In this document: positions 25,285-36,711 of the stretch, in pieces
How the letters are laid out: each line of letters opens with the position of its first letter
Numbering within the stretch: the stretch's first letter is position 1
DNA from: Acidipropionibacterium acidipropionici
Lineage (GTDB): Bacteria; Actinomycetota; Actinomycetes; Propionibacteriales; Propionibacteriaceae
NCBI RefSeq assembly: GCF_001441165.1
Contig: NZ_CP013126.1
Coordinates: forward strand, 2,695,551 to 2,759,550
Direction of reading: 5' to 3'
Length of the DNA: 64,000 bases
Notes under the pieces: generated by a model
Seen by the model: the letters and a program-made list of their open reading frames with translations, nothing else
What the model was told of the DNA's origin: nothing
The model's database searches: none
Translations under genes and position numbers: made by a program

Positions 25285-26922
25285 ATGGCGGAACTGACGA
25301 TTCGTCCGGAGGAGATCCGCGACGCACTGGACAATTTCGTCCAGGACTACAGCCCCGAGACGGCCACCCGCGAGGAGATCGGGACCGTCATCACCTCCGG
25401 TGACGGCATCGCCCGGGTGGCCGGACTGCCCTCCGCGATGGCCAATGAGCTGCTCCAGTTCGAGGACGGCCGGATGGGCATCGCCCAGAACCTCGAGGAG
25501 AGGGAGATCGGCGTCGTCGTCCTGGGCGACTCGGAGGGGATCGCCGAGGGATCGACGGTGCGCGGCACCGGCGAGGTGCTGTCGGTGCCGGTGGGCGAGG
25601 GCTACCTCGGCCGGGTGGTCGACGCCATGGGCAACCCCATCGACGGGCTCGGCGAGATCAAGTACATCGAGGGGCGTCGTGCACTCGAGCTCCAGGCCGC
25701 CGGCGTGATGGACCGCCAGGAGGTGCGCGAGCCCCTCCAGACCGGGCTGAAGGCCATCGACTCGATGATCCCGATCGGTCGCGGACAGCGCCAGCTCATC
25801 ATCGGAGACCGCAAGACCGGTAAGACCGCCATCGCGATCGACACCATCATCAACCAGAAGGCGAACTGGGAGTCCGGCGATCCCTCCAAGCAGGTGCGCT
25901 GCATCTACGTGGCGATCGGCCAGAAGGGCTCGACGGTCGCCGAGGTCAAGGGATCCCTGGAGAAGGCCGGGGCGATGGACTACACCACCATCGTCCATTC
26001 GCCCGCCTCCGACCCGGCCGGCTTCAAGTACATCGCCCCCTACGCCGGCTCGGCCATCGGCCAGCACTGGATGTACCAGGGCAAGCACGTTCTCATCGTC
26101 TTCGACGACCTCACCAAGCAGGCCGAGGCCTACCGAGCGATGTCTCTGCTGCTGCGTCGTCCGCCGGGCCGCGAGGCCTACCCCGGCGACGTGTTCTACC
26201 TCCACTCGCGCCTGCTGGAGCGCTGCGCCAAGCTCTCCGACGAGCTGGGCGGCGGCTCGATGACCGGCCTGCCGATCATCGAGACCAAGGCCAACGACGT
26301 CTCGGCCTTCATCCCCACCAACGTCATCTCGATCACCGACGGTCAGATCTTCCTGCAGTCGGACCTCTTCAACGCCAACCAGCGTCCCGCGGTCGACGTC
26401 GGCATCTCGGTGTCCCGCGTCGGCGGCGCGGCCCAGGTCAAGGCCATGAAGCAGGTCTCCGGCACCCTCAAGATCGACCTGGCCCAGTACCGCGACATGC
26501 AGGCCTTCGCGATGTTCGCCTCCGATCTGGACGAGACCTCCCGGTCCCAGCTGGAGCGCGGCGCCCGTCTCATGGAGCTGCTCAAGCAGGGCCAGTACTC
26601 GCCCTACCCGGTCGAGAACCAGGTGATCAGCGTGTGGGCCGGCACCACGGGCAAGCTCGACAACGTGCCGGTCGACGACGTCTCCCGTTTCGAGTCCGAG
26701 ATGCTGGAGTACATCTCCACCCACACGGATGTGCTGAGCGGCATCCGGGACACGGGCAAGTTCCCCGATGAGGCCCAGGAGGCCGCCGCCCGCGCGATCG
26801 AGGAGGTCAAGGAGTCCTTCCGGACCTCCGACGGCAAGTTCCTCGCCGGGCACGAGGAGTTCCAGCCGATGGACCGCGAGGAGATCGATCAGGCGAAGAT
26901 CGTCCGGGCGAAGCGGGGCTGA
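25285..26922 (+). CDS. atpA: ATP synthase F1 subunit alpha
   Basis: 545 residues, full length. Walker [10 protein letters not shown] lies near residues 172-180, Walker [11 protein letters not shown] near 270-280, and the alpha signature [14 protein letters not shown] near 370-383. It forms the non-catalytic nucleotide sites of the F1 head. GAAGGAGAAGC gives a strong ribosome binding site after an 80-bp spacer. A very long open frame on the opposite strand is a GC-bias shadow. Confidence 0.98.
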   Translation: MAELTIRPEEIRDALDNFVQDYSPETATREEIGTVITSGDGIARVAGLPSAMANELLQFEDGRMGIAQNLEEREIGVVVLGDSEGIAEGSTVRGTGEVLSVPVGEGYLGRVVDAMGNPIDGLGEIKYIEGRRALELQAAGVMDRQEVREPLQTGLKAIDSMIPIGRGQRQLIIGDRKTGKTAIAIDTIINQKANWESGDPSKQVRCIYVAIGQKGSTVAEVKGSLEKAGAMDYTTIVHSPASDPAGFKYIAPYAGSAIGQHWMYQGKHVLIVFDDLTKQAEAYRAMSLLLRRPPGREAYPGDVFYLHSRLLERCAKLSDELGGGSMTGLPIIETKANDVSAFIPTNVISITDGQIFLQSDLFNANQRPAVDVGISVSRVGGAAQVKAMKQVSGTLKIDLAQYRDMQAFAMFASDLDETSRSQLERGARLMELLKQGQYSPYPVENQVISVWAGTTGKLDNVPVDDVSRFESEMLEYISTHTDVLSGIRDTGKFPDEAQEAAARAIEEVKESFRTSDGKFLAGHEEFQPMDREEIDQAKIVRAKRG

Positions 26923-26925
26923 GCG

Positions 26926-29308
<2,383 letters not shown>

Positions 29309-29309
<1 letters not shown>

Positions 29310-29725
29310 TGGATCGCGACCCGCTTCATGTAGACGTGGTGGCCGCCGACCGCCAGGTCTGGGAGGGTGATGCGGTCAACATCATCATCCGGACCACCGA
29401 GGGCGATATCGGCATCCTTCCCGGCCACGAGGCGATCTTCGCCAGCCTGGTGCCCTGCGCCGCCTCCATCATCACCGTCGACGGCCGCCAGGAGGTGATC
29501 GCCGTCGACGGCGGGTTCGTCTCGGTGGACAACTCGGGGCGGGTCTCCATCCTGGCCCAGTACGCCACCCAGGCCGAGGAGATCTCGCGGGACGACGCCC
29601 AGCACGTCATCGACGTCGTCTCCCGGAAGATGGACCGCAACGAGTACAGCGAGGACGACGTGCACCGTCTCCACCTCGCCCAGGCTCAGCTCATGGCGGC
29701 CAGGAGGCTCGAGCAGAAGGCCTGA
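29309..29725 (+). CDS. atpC: ATP synthase F1 subunit epsilon
   Basis: 138 residues. The N-terminal beta-barrel (GDIGILPGHEAIFASLVP, VDGGFVSV) is followed by a C-terminal helical pair (DDVHRLHLAQAQLMAARR) that can inhibit ATP hydrolysis. It ends the operon, and a long perfect hairpin lies 17 bp downstream. Confidence 0.95.
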
Positions 29726-29741
29726 CCGCCGCATCAGAGAT

Positions 29742-29786
29742 GCCGGTGGCGTCCGGACGGGAAGATCCCGTTTGGACGCCACCGGC
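29742..29786 (+). terminator. Long hairpin terminator of the atp operon
   Basis: A 13-bp perfect outer stem (GCCGGTGGCGTCC with its complement, 29742-29754/29774-29786) and an inner six-bp stem ACGGGA/TCCCGT. There is no U-run, as is common in actinobacteria. The DUF2550 gene downstream has its own -10, which supports real termination here. Confidence 0.75.
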
Positions 29787-29795
29787 GTTCGGGTC

Positions 29796-29801
29796 TAGCG
29801 T
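29796..29801 (+). promoter_or_regulatory. -10 element, leaderless DUF2550 gene
   Basis: TAGCGT ends six bases before ATG 29808; no ribosome binding site. Confidence 0.55.
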
Positions 29802-29807
29802 GTCTCC

Positions 29808-30311
29808 ATGGGTCTGATCGAGTACACGGGGCTGGCGCCCCTCCTCTCGACCCTCGAGATGGACGTCATCGTCGCCGCAGCAGTCGTCGTCATCGTCGCG
29901 CTCGCCATGATCTGGTTGCTGGTGCGCCACCAGATCCTGCTGCGCCGTCGCGGCGTCTTCGTCTGCGCGTTCCGTGCCATCGGCGGTGCCCGTCCGGGGC
30001 GCTGGATGCTGGGCGTGGCCCAGTACGCCTCGGGCACCTTCCGCTGGTACCGGCCCATCAACCCGTTCATGGCCCCCAGCGTCATCCTCAGGCGCGGTGG
30101 CATGGAGATGATCGAACACCACCACCCGACCGGATCGGACGGCGTCCCGTTCATCACCAGCCAGGTCGTGGTGTCCCTGAGCACCCGCCTGCCGGGGCGG
30201 CTGTCACGATGTCAGCTCGCGGTCGATCCCGGCGTCCTCACCGGCCTCATGAGTTGGCTGGAGGCCGGTCCGCCCGGCGGAGTCGACTATCTGTCCGCCG
30301 GCCACAGCTGA
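29808..30311 (+). CDS. DUF2550 family membrane-anchored protein
   Basis: 167 residues: an N-terminal transmembrane helix (about 18-40), then a cytoplasmic basic domain with GVFVCAFRAIGGARPGRWMLGV and FRWYRPINP. DUF2550 proteins follow atpC in Mycobacterium (from memory Rv1312), and the position here is the same. The function is unknown. Although adjacent to the atp operon, it is separated by a terminator and carries its own promoter. Confidence 0.82.
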   Translation: MGLIEYTGLAPLLSTLEMDVIVAAAVVVIVALAMIWLLVRHQILLRRRGVFVCAFRAIGGARPGRWMLGVAQYASGTFRWYRPINPFMAPSVILRRGGMEMIEHHHPTGSDGVPFITSQVVVSLSTRLPGRLSRCQLAVDPGVLTGLMSWLEAGPPGGVDYLSAGHS

Positions 30312-30355
30312 TTTTCGCCGACAGCTCCCGTGGCGCCCGGCCCCGATGATTCAAC

Positions 30356-30377
30356 GGCCCCTTCCGGGGCCCTTTTT
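30356..30377 (+). terminator. Rho-independent terminator after the DUF2550 gene
   Basis: GGCCCC/GGGGCC stem with TTCC loop followed by five Ts (30373-30377), the most canonical intrinsic terminator in the window. The T-run orientation serves the plus strand. Confidence 0.85.
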
Positions 30378-30404
30378 CATGCCCGGCGACGCGGGTGAGG
30401 CCCG

Positions 30405-31064
30405 TCAGGAATTCGAATGAGGGCCCCGGTGCTCTGCATTGCGCTCCCCTCCGGGGAGCCACAGCACCTCGTCGCTGGAGTCGCCCTCGGCCCGGTTGGC
30501 CACCCTCGACAGGATGAACAGCAGGTCGGAGAGTCGGTTGAGATAGGTGATGGCCAGCTCGTTGACCCCGCCGGGAGTCGTCTCGGGATCCTCGGAGACA
30601 TCGGTGCCGTAGGTCTCCAGGGCCCGCCACGCCGCCCGTTCCGCGGTGCGCACCGCCGTGCGGCAGACGTGGAGCTGGGCCCCGACCGGGTTGCCCCCGG
30701 GAAGGATGAAGGACCGCAGCGTCGGGAGCGGGTCCCCGAACTCGTCGCACCAGTGCTCGAGCCGTTCCACGCTCGTCTGCACCGTGCGCAGCGGCTCCCA
30801 CTTCGGCTCGGCCACCAGGGGGTTGGCAAGATCGGCGCCGACATCGAAGAGCTCGTTCTGGATGACGCCGAGGGCCTGGCGGACCGGGGCCGCCAGATAC
30901 TCGCCGTGGTCCAGCGCCAGCGCCAGGCCGATCGCGGCGTTGGCGGCGTCGGTGAGCCCGTAGGCCTCGACCCTCGGGTCGGACTTCGCGGCGACCGAGT
31001 TGTCGACCAGGCGGGTGGTGCCGTGGTCCCCGGTGCGGGTGTAGATGCGTGAGAGAGTGACCAT
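30405..31064 (-). CDS. Cob(I)yrinic acid a,c-diamide adenosyltransferase, PduO type
   Basis: 219 residues. TRTGDHGTTRL near the N-terminus binds ATP, FDVGADLANP and FILPGGNPVGAQLHVCR form the active site, and YLNRLSDLLFILSRVAN is the C-terminal signature. It makes adenosylcobalamin, the cofactor of methylmalonyl-CoA mutase; the epimerase of the same pathway lies 4 kb away. The C-terminal tail after RVANRAEG is longer than in many homologues. It is divergent from the cyclophilin gene with a 41-bp gap. Confidence 0.93.
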   Translation of the reverse strand: MVTLSRIYTRTGDHGTTRLVDNSVAAKSDPRVEAYGLTDAANAAIGLALALDHGEYLAAPVRQALGVIQNELFDVGADLANPLVAEPKWEPLRTVQTSVERLEHWCDEFGDPLPTLRSFILPGGNPVGAQLHVCRTAVRTAERAAWRALETYGTDVSEDPETTPGGVNELAITYLNRLSDLLFILSRVANRAEGDSSDEVLWLPGGERNAEHRGPHSNS

Positions 31065-31105
31065 GACCCCACCCTATGAGGTGGGTGCGACGAAGGAGGA
31101 CCACA

Positions 31106-31768
31106 GTGAGGGTTCACGTGCCGCGATGGCGCGCCGCGGCGGGAGTGGCGGCGGTTGTCGCGCTCATCGCGACCGGATGCGCCAGGGCCCCTGAGCCCGC
31201 CGACCCCGCGTCTGCACCCGCTCGGACCATCACCTGCTCCTACCCCGCCCACGGAACGGCTGCCAGGCCCGTCGATCCGCCGGCGGGGGCCGACGTCTCG
31301 GCGTCGGGGCGCGCGGTGGTGACGATGAGCCTCGACGCGACCACCGCCCAGTTCCGGCTCGACCGCGCGGAAGCCCCCTGCGCCGTCAACAGCTTCTTGC
31401 ATCTGGCCGAGCAGGGATACTTCAGCGGCACCCGCTGCCATCGGCTGTCGGCGCAGACCGCCTTCTACCTGCAGTGCGGGGACCCCACGGGGACCGGCAC
31501 CGGGGGCCCGGGATACGACTTCGCCGCCGAGCTGGAGGGCCATGAGACCTACCCGGCCGGCACCGTCGCGATGGCCACCTCCGGCGGGAGGAACGGGTCG
31601 CAGTTCTTCATCGTCACCGAGGACTCCGACATGCCCGCCGCCTACACGGTCGTCGGAACCATCGACCCCGCCGGGCTGGCGGCGGCCCGCAGCATCGCCT
31701 CGAAGGGGGCCGACGCCGACGGACGGCCTGTCTCCCGAGCCGAGCTGGGCGCGGCCACCATGGGGTGA
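31106..31768 (+). CDS. Cyclophilin-type peptidyl-prolyl isomerase, lipoprotein
   Basis: About 220 residues with a signal peptide ending in the lipobox ALIATGC, so it is exported and lipid-anchored. The cyclophilin domain shows VNSFLHLAEQGYFSGTRCHRL, YLQCGDPTGTG and MATSGGRNGSQFFIV. The active-site Phe/Gln pattern is kept, while the region around TAFYLQCGD is slightly divergent. The predicted role is proline isomerisation in folding of exported proteins. GTG 31106 is chosen because GAAGGAGG stands seven bases upstream. It converges on the next gene with a 3-bp gap. Confidence 0.88.
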   Translation: MRVHVPRWRAAAGVAAVVALIATGCARAPEPADPASAPARTITCSYPAHGTAARPVDPPAGADVSASGRAVVTMSLDATTAQFRLDRAEAPCAVNSFLHLAEQGYFSGTRCHRLSAQTAFYLQCGDPTGTGTGGPGYDFAAELEGHETYPAGTVAMATSGGRNGSQFFIVTEDSDMPAAYTVVGTIDPAGLAAARSIASKGADADGRPVSRAELGAATMG

Positions 31769-31771
31769 GGC

Positions 31772-32596
31772 TCAGACCAGCTTCAGGAACCCGCGCAGGA
31801 CCTGCACGAAGATCTCCGGCTGGTCGGAGTGCACCCAGTGCCCGGAGTTCTTCACCCTCACCCGGCGCACCCGGGGGAACAGTGCGCTCATGGCCGGCTG
31901 GTAGGAGTCGTGGACGTAGTCGGAATCCTCCCCGCTGATCCACAGCGTGGGGCCGTCCCAGTGCCGACCCTGCGGATCGGGCCAGTCGGCGATGCGCGAC
32001 ATCTGGCGGTCGAGGAGCTCGAGATTCATCTGCCATCGCCACTGCCGGCCGGCCGGGGCGTGGACGTCATGGCGGAGGTTCTGCAGCAGGAACTGGCGGA
32101 CCGTCCGGTCCGGGACCCCCACCGACAGCTGGGCCTCCGCCTCCGTGCGGGTCTCGAGTCGGGAGAGGTCCAGGGAGCGCATCGCCCGGGTGAGCGGGTC
32201 GAAGCGCAGATTCAGCGGGGAGACGACCGGCGCCATGTCCACCACGATGAGGCTCGACAACAGGTCGGGACGGTCGAGGGCGGTGCGCATCACCACTTTG
32301 CCGCCCATGGAGTGCCCGAGCAGGTGGACCGGCCGGCCCGGGGACAGCTGCTCGATCATCCGGGCGACGCTCGCGGCCATCTGCGGGTAGGAGATCTCGG
32401 CGGTCCACGGCGAGCGTCCGTGATTGGGCAGATCGAGCAGGACGCACCGCCAGCGGTCCGGATCACCGGCCACCAGGTCCTTCGCGACCCTGGTGAAGTT
32501 CTTGCCCTGGCCGAAGACGCCGTGGCACCACACCAGGGTCTCGGCGCCCGAACCGATGACCGTCGAGTACAGGTCGACGGGGGACAGGTCGATCAT
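31772..32596 (-). CDS. Alpha/beta-fold hydrolase
   Basis: 274 residues. [14 protein letters not shown] forms the oxyanion region, [10 protein letters not shown] follows, and the nucleophile elbow is GHSMGGKVV. The acid and His ([11 protein letters not shown]) complete the triad near the C-terminus. It resembles YbfF/esterase-type hydrolases; the substrate is unknown. ATG 32596 overlaps the upstream stop as ATGA and has GGAAGG at good spacing, which fixes the start. Confidence 0.88.
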   Translation of the reverse strand: MIDLSPVDLYSTVIGSGAETLVWCHGVFGQGKNFTRVAKDLVAGDPDRWRCVLLDLPNHGRSPWTAEISYPQMAASVARMIEQLSPGRPVHLLGHSMGGKVVMRTALDRPDLLSSLIVVDMAPVVSPLNLRFDPLTRAMRSLDLSRLETRTEAEAQLSVGVPDRTVRQFLLQNLRHDVHAPAGRQWRWQMNLELLDRQMSRIADWPDPQGRHWDGPTLWISGEDSDYVHDSYQPAMSALFPRVRRVRVKNSGHWVHSDQPEIFVQVLRGFLKLV

Positions 32597-32877
32597 GGGC
32601 GGGCCTTCCAGCATCCGGTGTGCCAGTGCCGCCGCTCGGAGACCGGGGAACTGGTGTTGAATCCGGTCGGGTCGTGCGGCCAGGCGACGACATGGGGGGT
32701 GCCGGGCAGGATCGGGTGCAGGCAGCCCGGGCAGGTGTAGGTCTTCACGGCGCGCTCACCGGGGACGTTGCGGACCACGTGCCGGCCGTCGGCCTTCGAC
32801 TCGCTGTGCGCGTGGGAGGCGGGGTTCAGCGGGCGCACGGGCCGGGTGTACTTACTGCTGCGCTTGTGACGACCCAT
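32593..32877 (-). CDS. Small zinc-ribbon-like actinobacterial protein
   Basis: 94 residues with a basic N-terminus ([12 protein letters not shown]) and a C-terminal module TYTCPGC...HVVAWP...RRHWHTGCW. The CxxC and HWHxxC groups could bind one zinc. Similar proteins in Streptomyces are labelled ATP/GTP-binding protein, although no P-loop is seen here. The ATG is only seven bases from a minus-strand TAGAAT, so the mRNA is probably leaderless. It is coupled to the downstream hydrolase and divergent from nucS. Confidence 0.72.
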   Translation of the reverse strand: MGRHKRSSKYTRPVRPLNPASHAHSESKADGRHVVRNVPGERAVKTYTCPGCLHPILPGTPHVVAWPHDPTGFNTSSPVSERRHWHTGCWKARP

Positions 32878-32884
32878 GACCGCG

Positions 32885-32890
32885 ATTCTA
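32885..32890 (-). promoter_or_regulatory. -10 element of the zinc-ribbon gene (minus strand)
   Basis: TAGAAT on the minus strand, seven bases before ATG 32877; it lies six bases from the opposing nucS -10. Confidence 0.55.
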
Positions 32891-32896
32891 TTCCGG

Positions 32897-32902
32897 TACA
32901 GT
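32897..32902 (+). promoter_or_regulatory. -10 element of nucS
   Basis: TACAGT on the plus strand, eight bases before GTG 32911; leaderless and back to back with the minus-strand promoter. Confidence 0.55.
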
Positions 32903-32910
32903 CGGGGGCC

Positions 32911-33624
32911 GTGCGACTCGTCATTGCCCAGTGCCAGGTGGACTACACAGGACGCCTCACGGCCCATCTGCCATGGGCCAGGCGGCTCATCATCGTCAAG
33001 GCCGACGGGTCGGTGAGCGTCCACGCCGACGACCGGGCGTACAAGCCGCTCAACTGGATGAGCCCGCCGTGCACCCTCACCGAACGGGAACCGGCCGCCG
33101 ACGAGGCCGCCGCGGTCTCCGCCCTGGATCCGCAGATCACCACGGTGTGGGAGGTCGACTCGGCCGGGGGAGACCACCTGCAGATCCTGCTCGGAGACAT
33201 CAGCCTGGACGTCACCGAGGAGCTGGGCGTCGACCCCGGCCTTCAGAAGGATGGCGTCGAGGCACACCTCCAGGAGCTCCTGGCCGAGAACCCCGAGGCC
33301 TTCGGCGAGGGATGGTCGGTGGTCCAGCGCGAGTACATGACCCCCATCGGTCCGGTCGACCTGCTCTGCCGCGACGCCGAGGGCACCTATGTGGCCGTGG
33401 AGGTCAAGCGCCGCGGCGAGATCGACGGCGTCGAACAGCTCACCCGGTATCTCGACCTCATGAATCGCGACCACCTGCTGGGCGACCACGTCCTCGGCGT
33501 GTTCGCCGCCCAGCAGATCAAACCCCAGGCGCGCACCCTGGCGACCGACCGCGGCATCAGCTGCCTCACCGTCGACTACGACGCCCTGCGAGGCATGGAC
33601 CACCCGGAGGAGAGACTGTTCTGA
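32911..33624 (+). CDS. nucS: NucS/EndoMS mismatch-specific endonuclease
   Basis: 237 residues. The N-terminal DNA-binding domain starts [16 protein letters not shown], and the C-terminal RecB-like nuclease has [23 protein letters not shown], cut here to its Asp...Glu-x-Lys catalytic core. The final residues ERLF match the C-terminal beta-clamp-binding tail described for NucS. It provides the non-MutS mismatch repair of actinobacteria by cutting both strands at mismatches. The GTG start follows the -10 closely, without a ribosome binding site. Confidence 0.93.
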   Translation: MRLVIAQCQVDYTGRLTAHLPWARRLIIVKADGSVSVHADDRAYKPLNWMSPPCTLTEREPAADEAAAVSALDPQITTVWEVDSAGGDHLQILLGDISLDVTEELGVDPGLQKDGVEAHLQELLAENPEAFGEGWSVVQREYMTPIGPVDLLCRDAEGTYVAVEVKRRGEIDGVEQLTRYLDLMNRDHLLGDHVLGVFAAQQIKPQARTLATDRGISCLTVDYDALRGMDHPEERLF

Positions 33625-33730
33625 CAGGCGGGGGAGGCGACTCCCCCTGCACCCCCTCGTAGCGGCGGCCTGCGGCAGAACCCGGGAAGGCGTCGCAGGC
33701 CTCGCACTGCGGGGCGGATCTGCGACCGGG

Positions 33731-33751
33731 CCCCGGCTCGTGGAGCCGGGG
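33731..33751. terminator. Hairpin between convergent nucS and coiled-coil genes
   Basis: A nine-bp perfect stem CCCCGGCTC/GAGCCGGGG with a GTG loop and no U-run. It could end transcription from either side. Confidence 0.5.
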
Positions 33752-33770
33752 TGCCGCAGCGGGTGGCGGG

Positions 33771-35093
33771 CTATTCGATGACGGTGGTCTTCTCCTCGGG
33801 ACCCGCCTGCTGGTTCGCCGGGCGGACCATCGTCTTGTCGGCGTCCGAGTTCTCGGACTTCTTCCCGTCCGGGGCGCTCTTCTTCTTCGTCTTCTCCTCG
33901 GCGGCGAAGGGATCGGCGTCCGGGAAGTCCTGCTTGGCCTCCTCGGCCAGATCCTTCAGGTTGCCGAGCTGGGCCTGCACCGACGCCTTGCGCTGCAGCA
34001 GTGCGGCGACCTCGCGCTCCAGCTGCTCCTTGCGCCAGGCGTACTGCTCCTCGAGACGCTCCTTCATCATGGCCGCCTGGCGGTGCGCGACGCTGATCCT
34101 GTTCTCGGCCTCGCGGGCGGCCTCGGTGCGCACCTTGTCGCCCTCGGCCAGCGCGTCCTCACGGATCTTCTCCGCCTTGACGGTGGACTCCTGAAGGTTC
34201 TTGGCGGCCTGATCCATCTGCTGGGAGGCCTTGGACCGGATCTCATTGATCTTGGCGACCGCCTGGTCGTGATTGGCCTTGGCCGCGGTGGCGATCCGCT
34301 CGGACTCCTCGCGGGCCTTGGCCACGATCGCCGAGGCCTCCTGGTTCGCCCTCGTCCGGATCCCGGCGGCCTCCTCCTTGGCCCTGCTCACCAGACCGTC
34401 GGCCTGCTTCTGAGCGGCGGCGACGGTGGCCCCGGCCTCCTCCTGGGCCTTCGCCTTCTGGGCGCCGACCTCCTTCTGGGCGCTCTCGAGCATCTGCCGG
34501 GCCTGCGCCTCCGCGTTCTGGCGGGTGGCCTCAGCCCGGGTGTTCGCATCGGCGGCGACGGACTGGGCGTGGGTCTGCGCCTGACCCACGATCGAGGTGG
34601 ACTGCTGACGCGCCTGGTCCACCGACGCCCGGGCGTCCTTGGTGGCCTGCTCGCGCAGCTCCCGCTGGTTGGCCAGGCCGGCCACCCGGATGTCGTCGGC
34701 CTCGGTCTGGGCGGCGGCGCGCAGATCGGCGGCGACCCGGCGTCCCTCCTCCTTGATCCGCTCGGCCTCGGTACCTGCCTTGGCGACCAGATCCTTGGCC
34801 TGGGTCTCGGCTGCGGTGAGGATGCTCGTGGCATGGGCGCCGAGCCTGGCGAAGTCGGTCTTCTCCGCCTCCTTCTCGGCCTCGGCGACCTGATGGCGCA
34901 TATGGCGGGTGAGCTGCTTCAGCGTGCTGACCTGCTGCTCGATCTCACGGACGTAGTTGTCGACGCTGGTGCGCTCGTATCCCCACATCGCGTGGGCGAA
35001 GCTGCCTGCGGCGCTGGCGCTGTCGTCGAACAGGTTCAGTCCCGTCTCCTCGTCCGTGGACTCCTCATTGCGAGGTGTGACTGGATCGCTCAC
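33771..35093 (-). CDS. FilP/Scy/DivIVA-like coiled-coil protein
   Basis: About 440 residues. After a short acidic head comes FAHAMWGYERTSVDNYVREI, the DivIVA-type membrane/polar targeting motif. Then follows an almost uninterrupted Ala/Glu/Lys/Gln coiled coil (about 45-385) and a charged disordered tail. In Streptomyces, FilP and Scy lie beside methylmalonyl-CoA epimerase, as here (from memory). The predicted role is a cytoskeletal or polar scaffold for cell growth. Tandem GTG codons at 35096 and 35093 could both start it; the second has better spacing from AGGAG. Confidence 0.8.
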   Translation of the reverse strand: MSDPVTPRNEESTDEETGLNLFDDSASAAGSFAHAMWGYERTSVDNYVREIEQQVSTLKQLTRHMRHQVAEAEKEAEKTDFARLGAHATSILTAAETQAKDLVAKAGTEAERIKEEGRRVAADLRAAAQTEADDIRVAGLANQRELREQATKDARASVDQARQQSTSIVGQAQTHAQSVAADANTRAEATRQNAEAQARQMLESAQKEVGAQKAKAQEEAGATVAAAQKQADGLVSRAKEEAAGIRTRANQEASAIVAKAREESERIATAAKANHDQAVAKINEIRSKASQQMDQAAKNLQESTVKAEKIREDALAEGDKVRTEAAREAENRISVAHRQAAMMKERLEEQYAWRKEQLEREVAALLQRKASVQAQLGNLKDLAEEAKQDFPDADPFAAEEKTKKKSAPDGKKSENSDADKTMVRPANQQAGPEEKTTVIE

Positions 35094-35170
35094 CACAGGC
35101 TCCTTCCGGTTTCAGATGCCGTCCTCAACGCTACCAACGTCGGCCGACGTTCCGGGATCCCAGTACGACA

Positions 35171-35209
35171 CTGGCGGCGGACGGTACCGAAGTATCCGTC
35201 CGCCGCCAG
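35171..35209 (-). terminator. cUUCGg-capped hairpin after methylmalonyl-CoA epimerase
   Basis: 14-bp perfect arms (35171-35184/35196-35209) extended inwards by TAC/GTA. Read on the minus strand, the loop is C(TTCG)G, the hyperstable tetraloop, which marks the minus strand as the functional one, downstream of the epimerase stop at 35250. Confidence 0.7.
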
Positions 35210-35249
35210 CGGGTCACTGAGTATCGGAGCCGTCAGCCGGCGTCGATGG

Positions 35250-35711
35250 TCAGTCCTTGTAGGGCATGCCGCCGGCCGGGGGCTCGGTGATCTCGATGAG
35301 CAGACCGCCGGTGTACTTCGGGTGGAGGAAGATGACCCGGGACCCGGCGGTGCCGGAGGAGGGCTCCTCGGAGGTGAACCTGGCCCCGCGCTCCTTGAGG
35401 GTCGCGATGGTCTTGTCGATGTCGTAGGTGCGGTAGCACACCTGCTGGATCATGTTCTTGTTCTTGGCCAGGTACTTGCCGATGGTGGTGTCCTCGCCGA
35501 GGGGGGCGAGCAGCTGGACGACGGTGCTCTCCTCGCCGCGCTTGCCGGTGGCGATCATCGCCTCCTCGACGCCGTGACCCTCGTTCTTCTCACGCAGCAG
35601 CACGTGGAAGCCGAGCACCTCGGTGTGGTACTTGATGGCCTCGTCCATGTCCTTGACCGCGTAGCCGACGTGATCGATACACGCAAAAGGATCGTTGTTG
35701 AAGTTCTCCAT
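35250..35711 (-). CDS. mce: Methylmalonyl-CoA epimerase
   Basis: 153 residues, two vicinal-oxygen-chelate modules. IDHVGYAVKDMDEAIKYH supplies the first metal His; VVQLLAPLGEDTTIGKYLAKN and QVCYRTYDIDKTIATLKERG lead to HPKYTGGLLIEITEP with the last metal Glu. It interconverts the R and S forms of methylmalonyl-CoA in the propionate pathway, next to the adenosylcobalamin-dependent mutase step. ATG 35711 is chosen because the conserved His follows at once; a longer frame to 35912 is not conserved-looking. Confidence 0.93.
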   Translation of the reverse strand: MENFNNDPFACIDHVGYAVKDMDEAIKYHTEVLGFHVLLREKNEGHGVEEAMIATGKRGEESTVVQLLAPLGEDTTIGKYLAKNKNMIQQVCYRTYDIDKTIATLKERGARFTSEEPSSGTAGSRVIFLHPKYTGGLLIEITEPPAGGMPYKD

Positions 35712-35886
35712 GGGCCGTATTCTTCCACCTCGACCCGGTTCGCGTGAGCCGGGGTGCCCTAACAGCTCGAGCACAGACAACCCGGCACGCGGCGTTGCGG
35801 CTGGTGCACCGGGGGGTCGGTGGACCAGCATGGCATCGTCGAGTGCCATGAGCCCGGGCACCGGCCATCCAGTTCGAGGAGACGAC

Positions 35887-36033
35887 GTGAAGAAAACCCT
35901 CACGACCATCATCGCGGTCTTCCTGGTCGCCTTCGCCCTCTACTACGTCTTCACCGACCCGGAGGGCACCGCGGGTGTCGTGCGCGGCTTCTTCTCCGGC
36001 ATCTTCGGCTTCATCAGGGCGCTGGGGGGCTGA
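35887..36033 (+). CDS. Small single-helix membrane protein
   Basis: 48 residues: a basic start (VKKTL), one transmembrane helix (TIIAVFLVAFALYYVF), then a short amphipathic tail (GVVRGFFSGIFGFIRALGG). GAGGAG precedes GTG 35887 at good spacing. It lies eight bases before the PH-domain gene and probably shares its transcript. I know of no function; similar tiny membrane proteins are widespread in actinobacteria. Confidence 0.65.
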   Translation: MKKTLTTIIAVFLVAFALYYVFTDPEGTAGVVRGFFSGIFGFIRALGG

Positions 36034-36041
36034 CCCGAGCC

Positions 36042-36569
36042 GTGCCCGAGGTGCTGCGGCGCTTCGTCGACCCCGAGGTGGACCGCCACCTCCTCGACGA
36101 CGAGGGCGAGTTCATCATCGACGAGGTGGCCAAGCACTGGATCACCCTCGTCCTGCCCGTGGCCGCCATGGCGGCGAGCATGGTCTTCTTCATCGCGATG
36201 ATCGTGGTGCCGAGCGTCTGGGCACTGCTGATGGTCATCGGGCTGGTACTGGACGCCTGGGCGGCGATCCGGATCCACCAGATGCACATGGACCGTTTCG
36301 TCATCACCAATATGCGGGTCTTCCGGGTTCATGGGATCATCAACCAGCATCTGGCCACCATGCCGATGACCCGGATTCTCGACATCTCCGTCGAACAGCC
36401 GTTGATGGGACGGTTGTGCGGCTACGGGCACTTCATCTTCGAGTCGGCAGCCCAGGACCAGGGCTTGCGCGTGATCCGCTACGTCGGGGATCCGGAGAAG
36501 CGGGACCTCACGATCCAGCGCGTCATCCAGATGGCCGGGCTGCGCACCAATCTCGCGCATCCTCGGTGA
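36042..36569 (+). CDS. Bacterial PH-domain (bPH2/DUF304-like) membrane protein
   Basis: 175 residues. An N-terminal soluble segment, two transmembrane helices (about 38-58 and 62-82), then a bPH2 domain: FVITNMRVFRVHGIINQHLATMPM, RILDISVEQPLMGRLCGYG and FESAAQDQGL. These domains fold like eukaryotic PH domains; their ligands are mostly unknown. GTG 36042 starts eight bases after the upstream small membrane gene and there is no clear ribosome binding site of its own. Confidence 0.75.
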   Translation: MPEVLRRFVDPEVDRHLLDDEGEFIIDEVAKHWITLVLPVAAMAASMVFFIAMIVVPSVWALLMVIGLVLDAWAAIRIHQMHMDRFVITNMRVFRVHGIINQHLATMPMTRILDISVEQPLMGRLCGYGHFIFESAAQDQGLRVIRYVGDPEKRDLTIQRVIQMAGLRTNLAHPR

Positions 36570-36659
36570 ACCGGACCCGTGACCCCAGGGGTGTGTGCGG
36601 ATCACGTTCTCGGCTGAGGGTCCCGGGAAGCCGAAGGGCTCGCGACCCGTGACATGGGA

Positions 36660-36700
36660 CTGCCGGCGCCCCGCCCTGACCACGGGCGGCGCACCGGCAG
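36660..36700. terminator. Hairpin between convergent PH-domain gene and pgm
   Basis: 17-nt arms (36660-36676/36684-36700) pair at 15 of 17 positions around a seven-base loop. It lies in a 142-bp convergent intergenic region and is probably a bidirectional terminator. Confidence 0.6.
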
Positions 36701-36711
36701 TGCCGTCAGGC

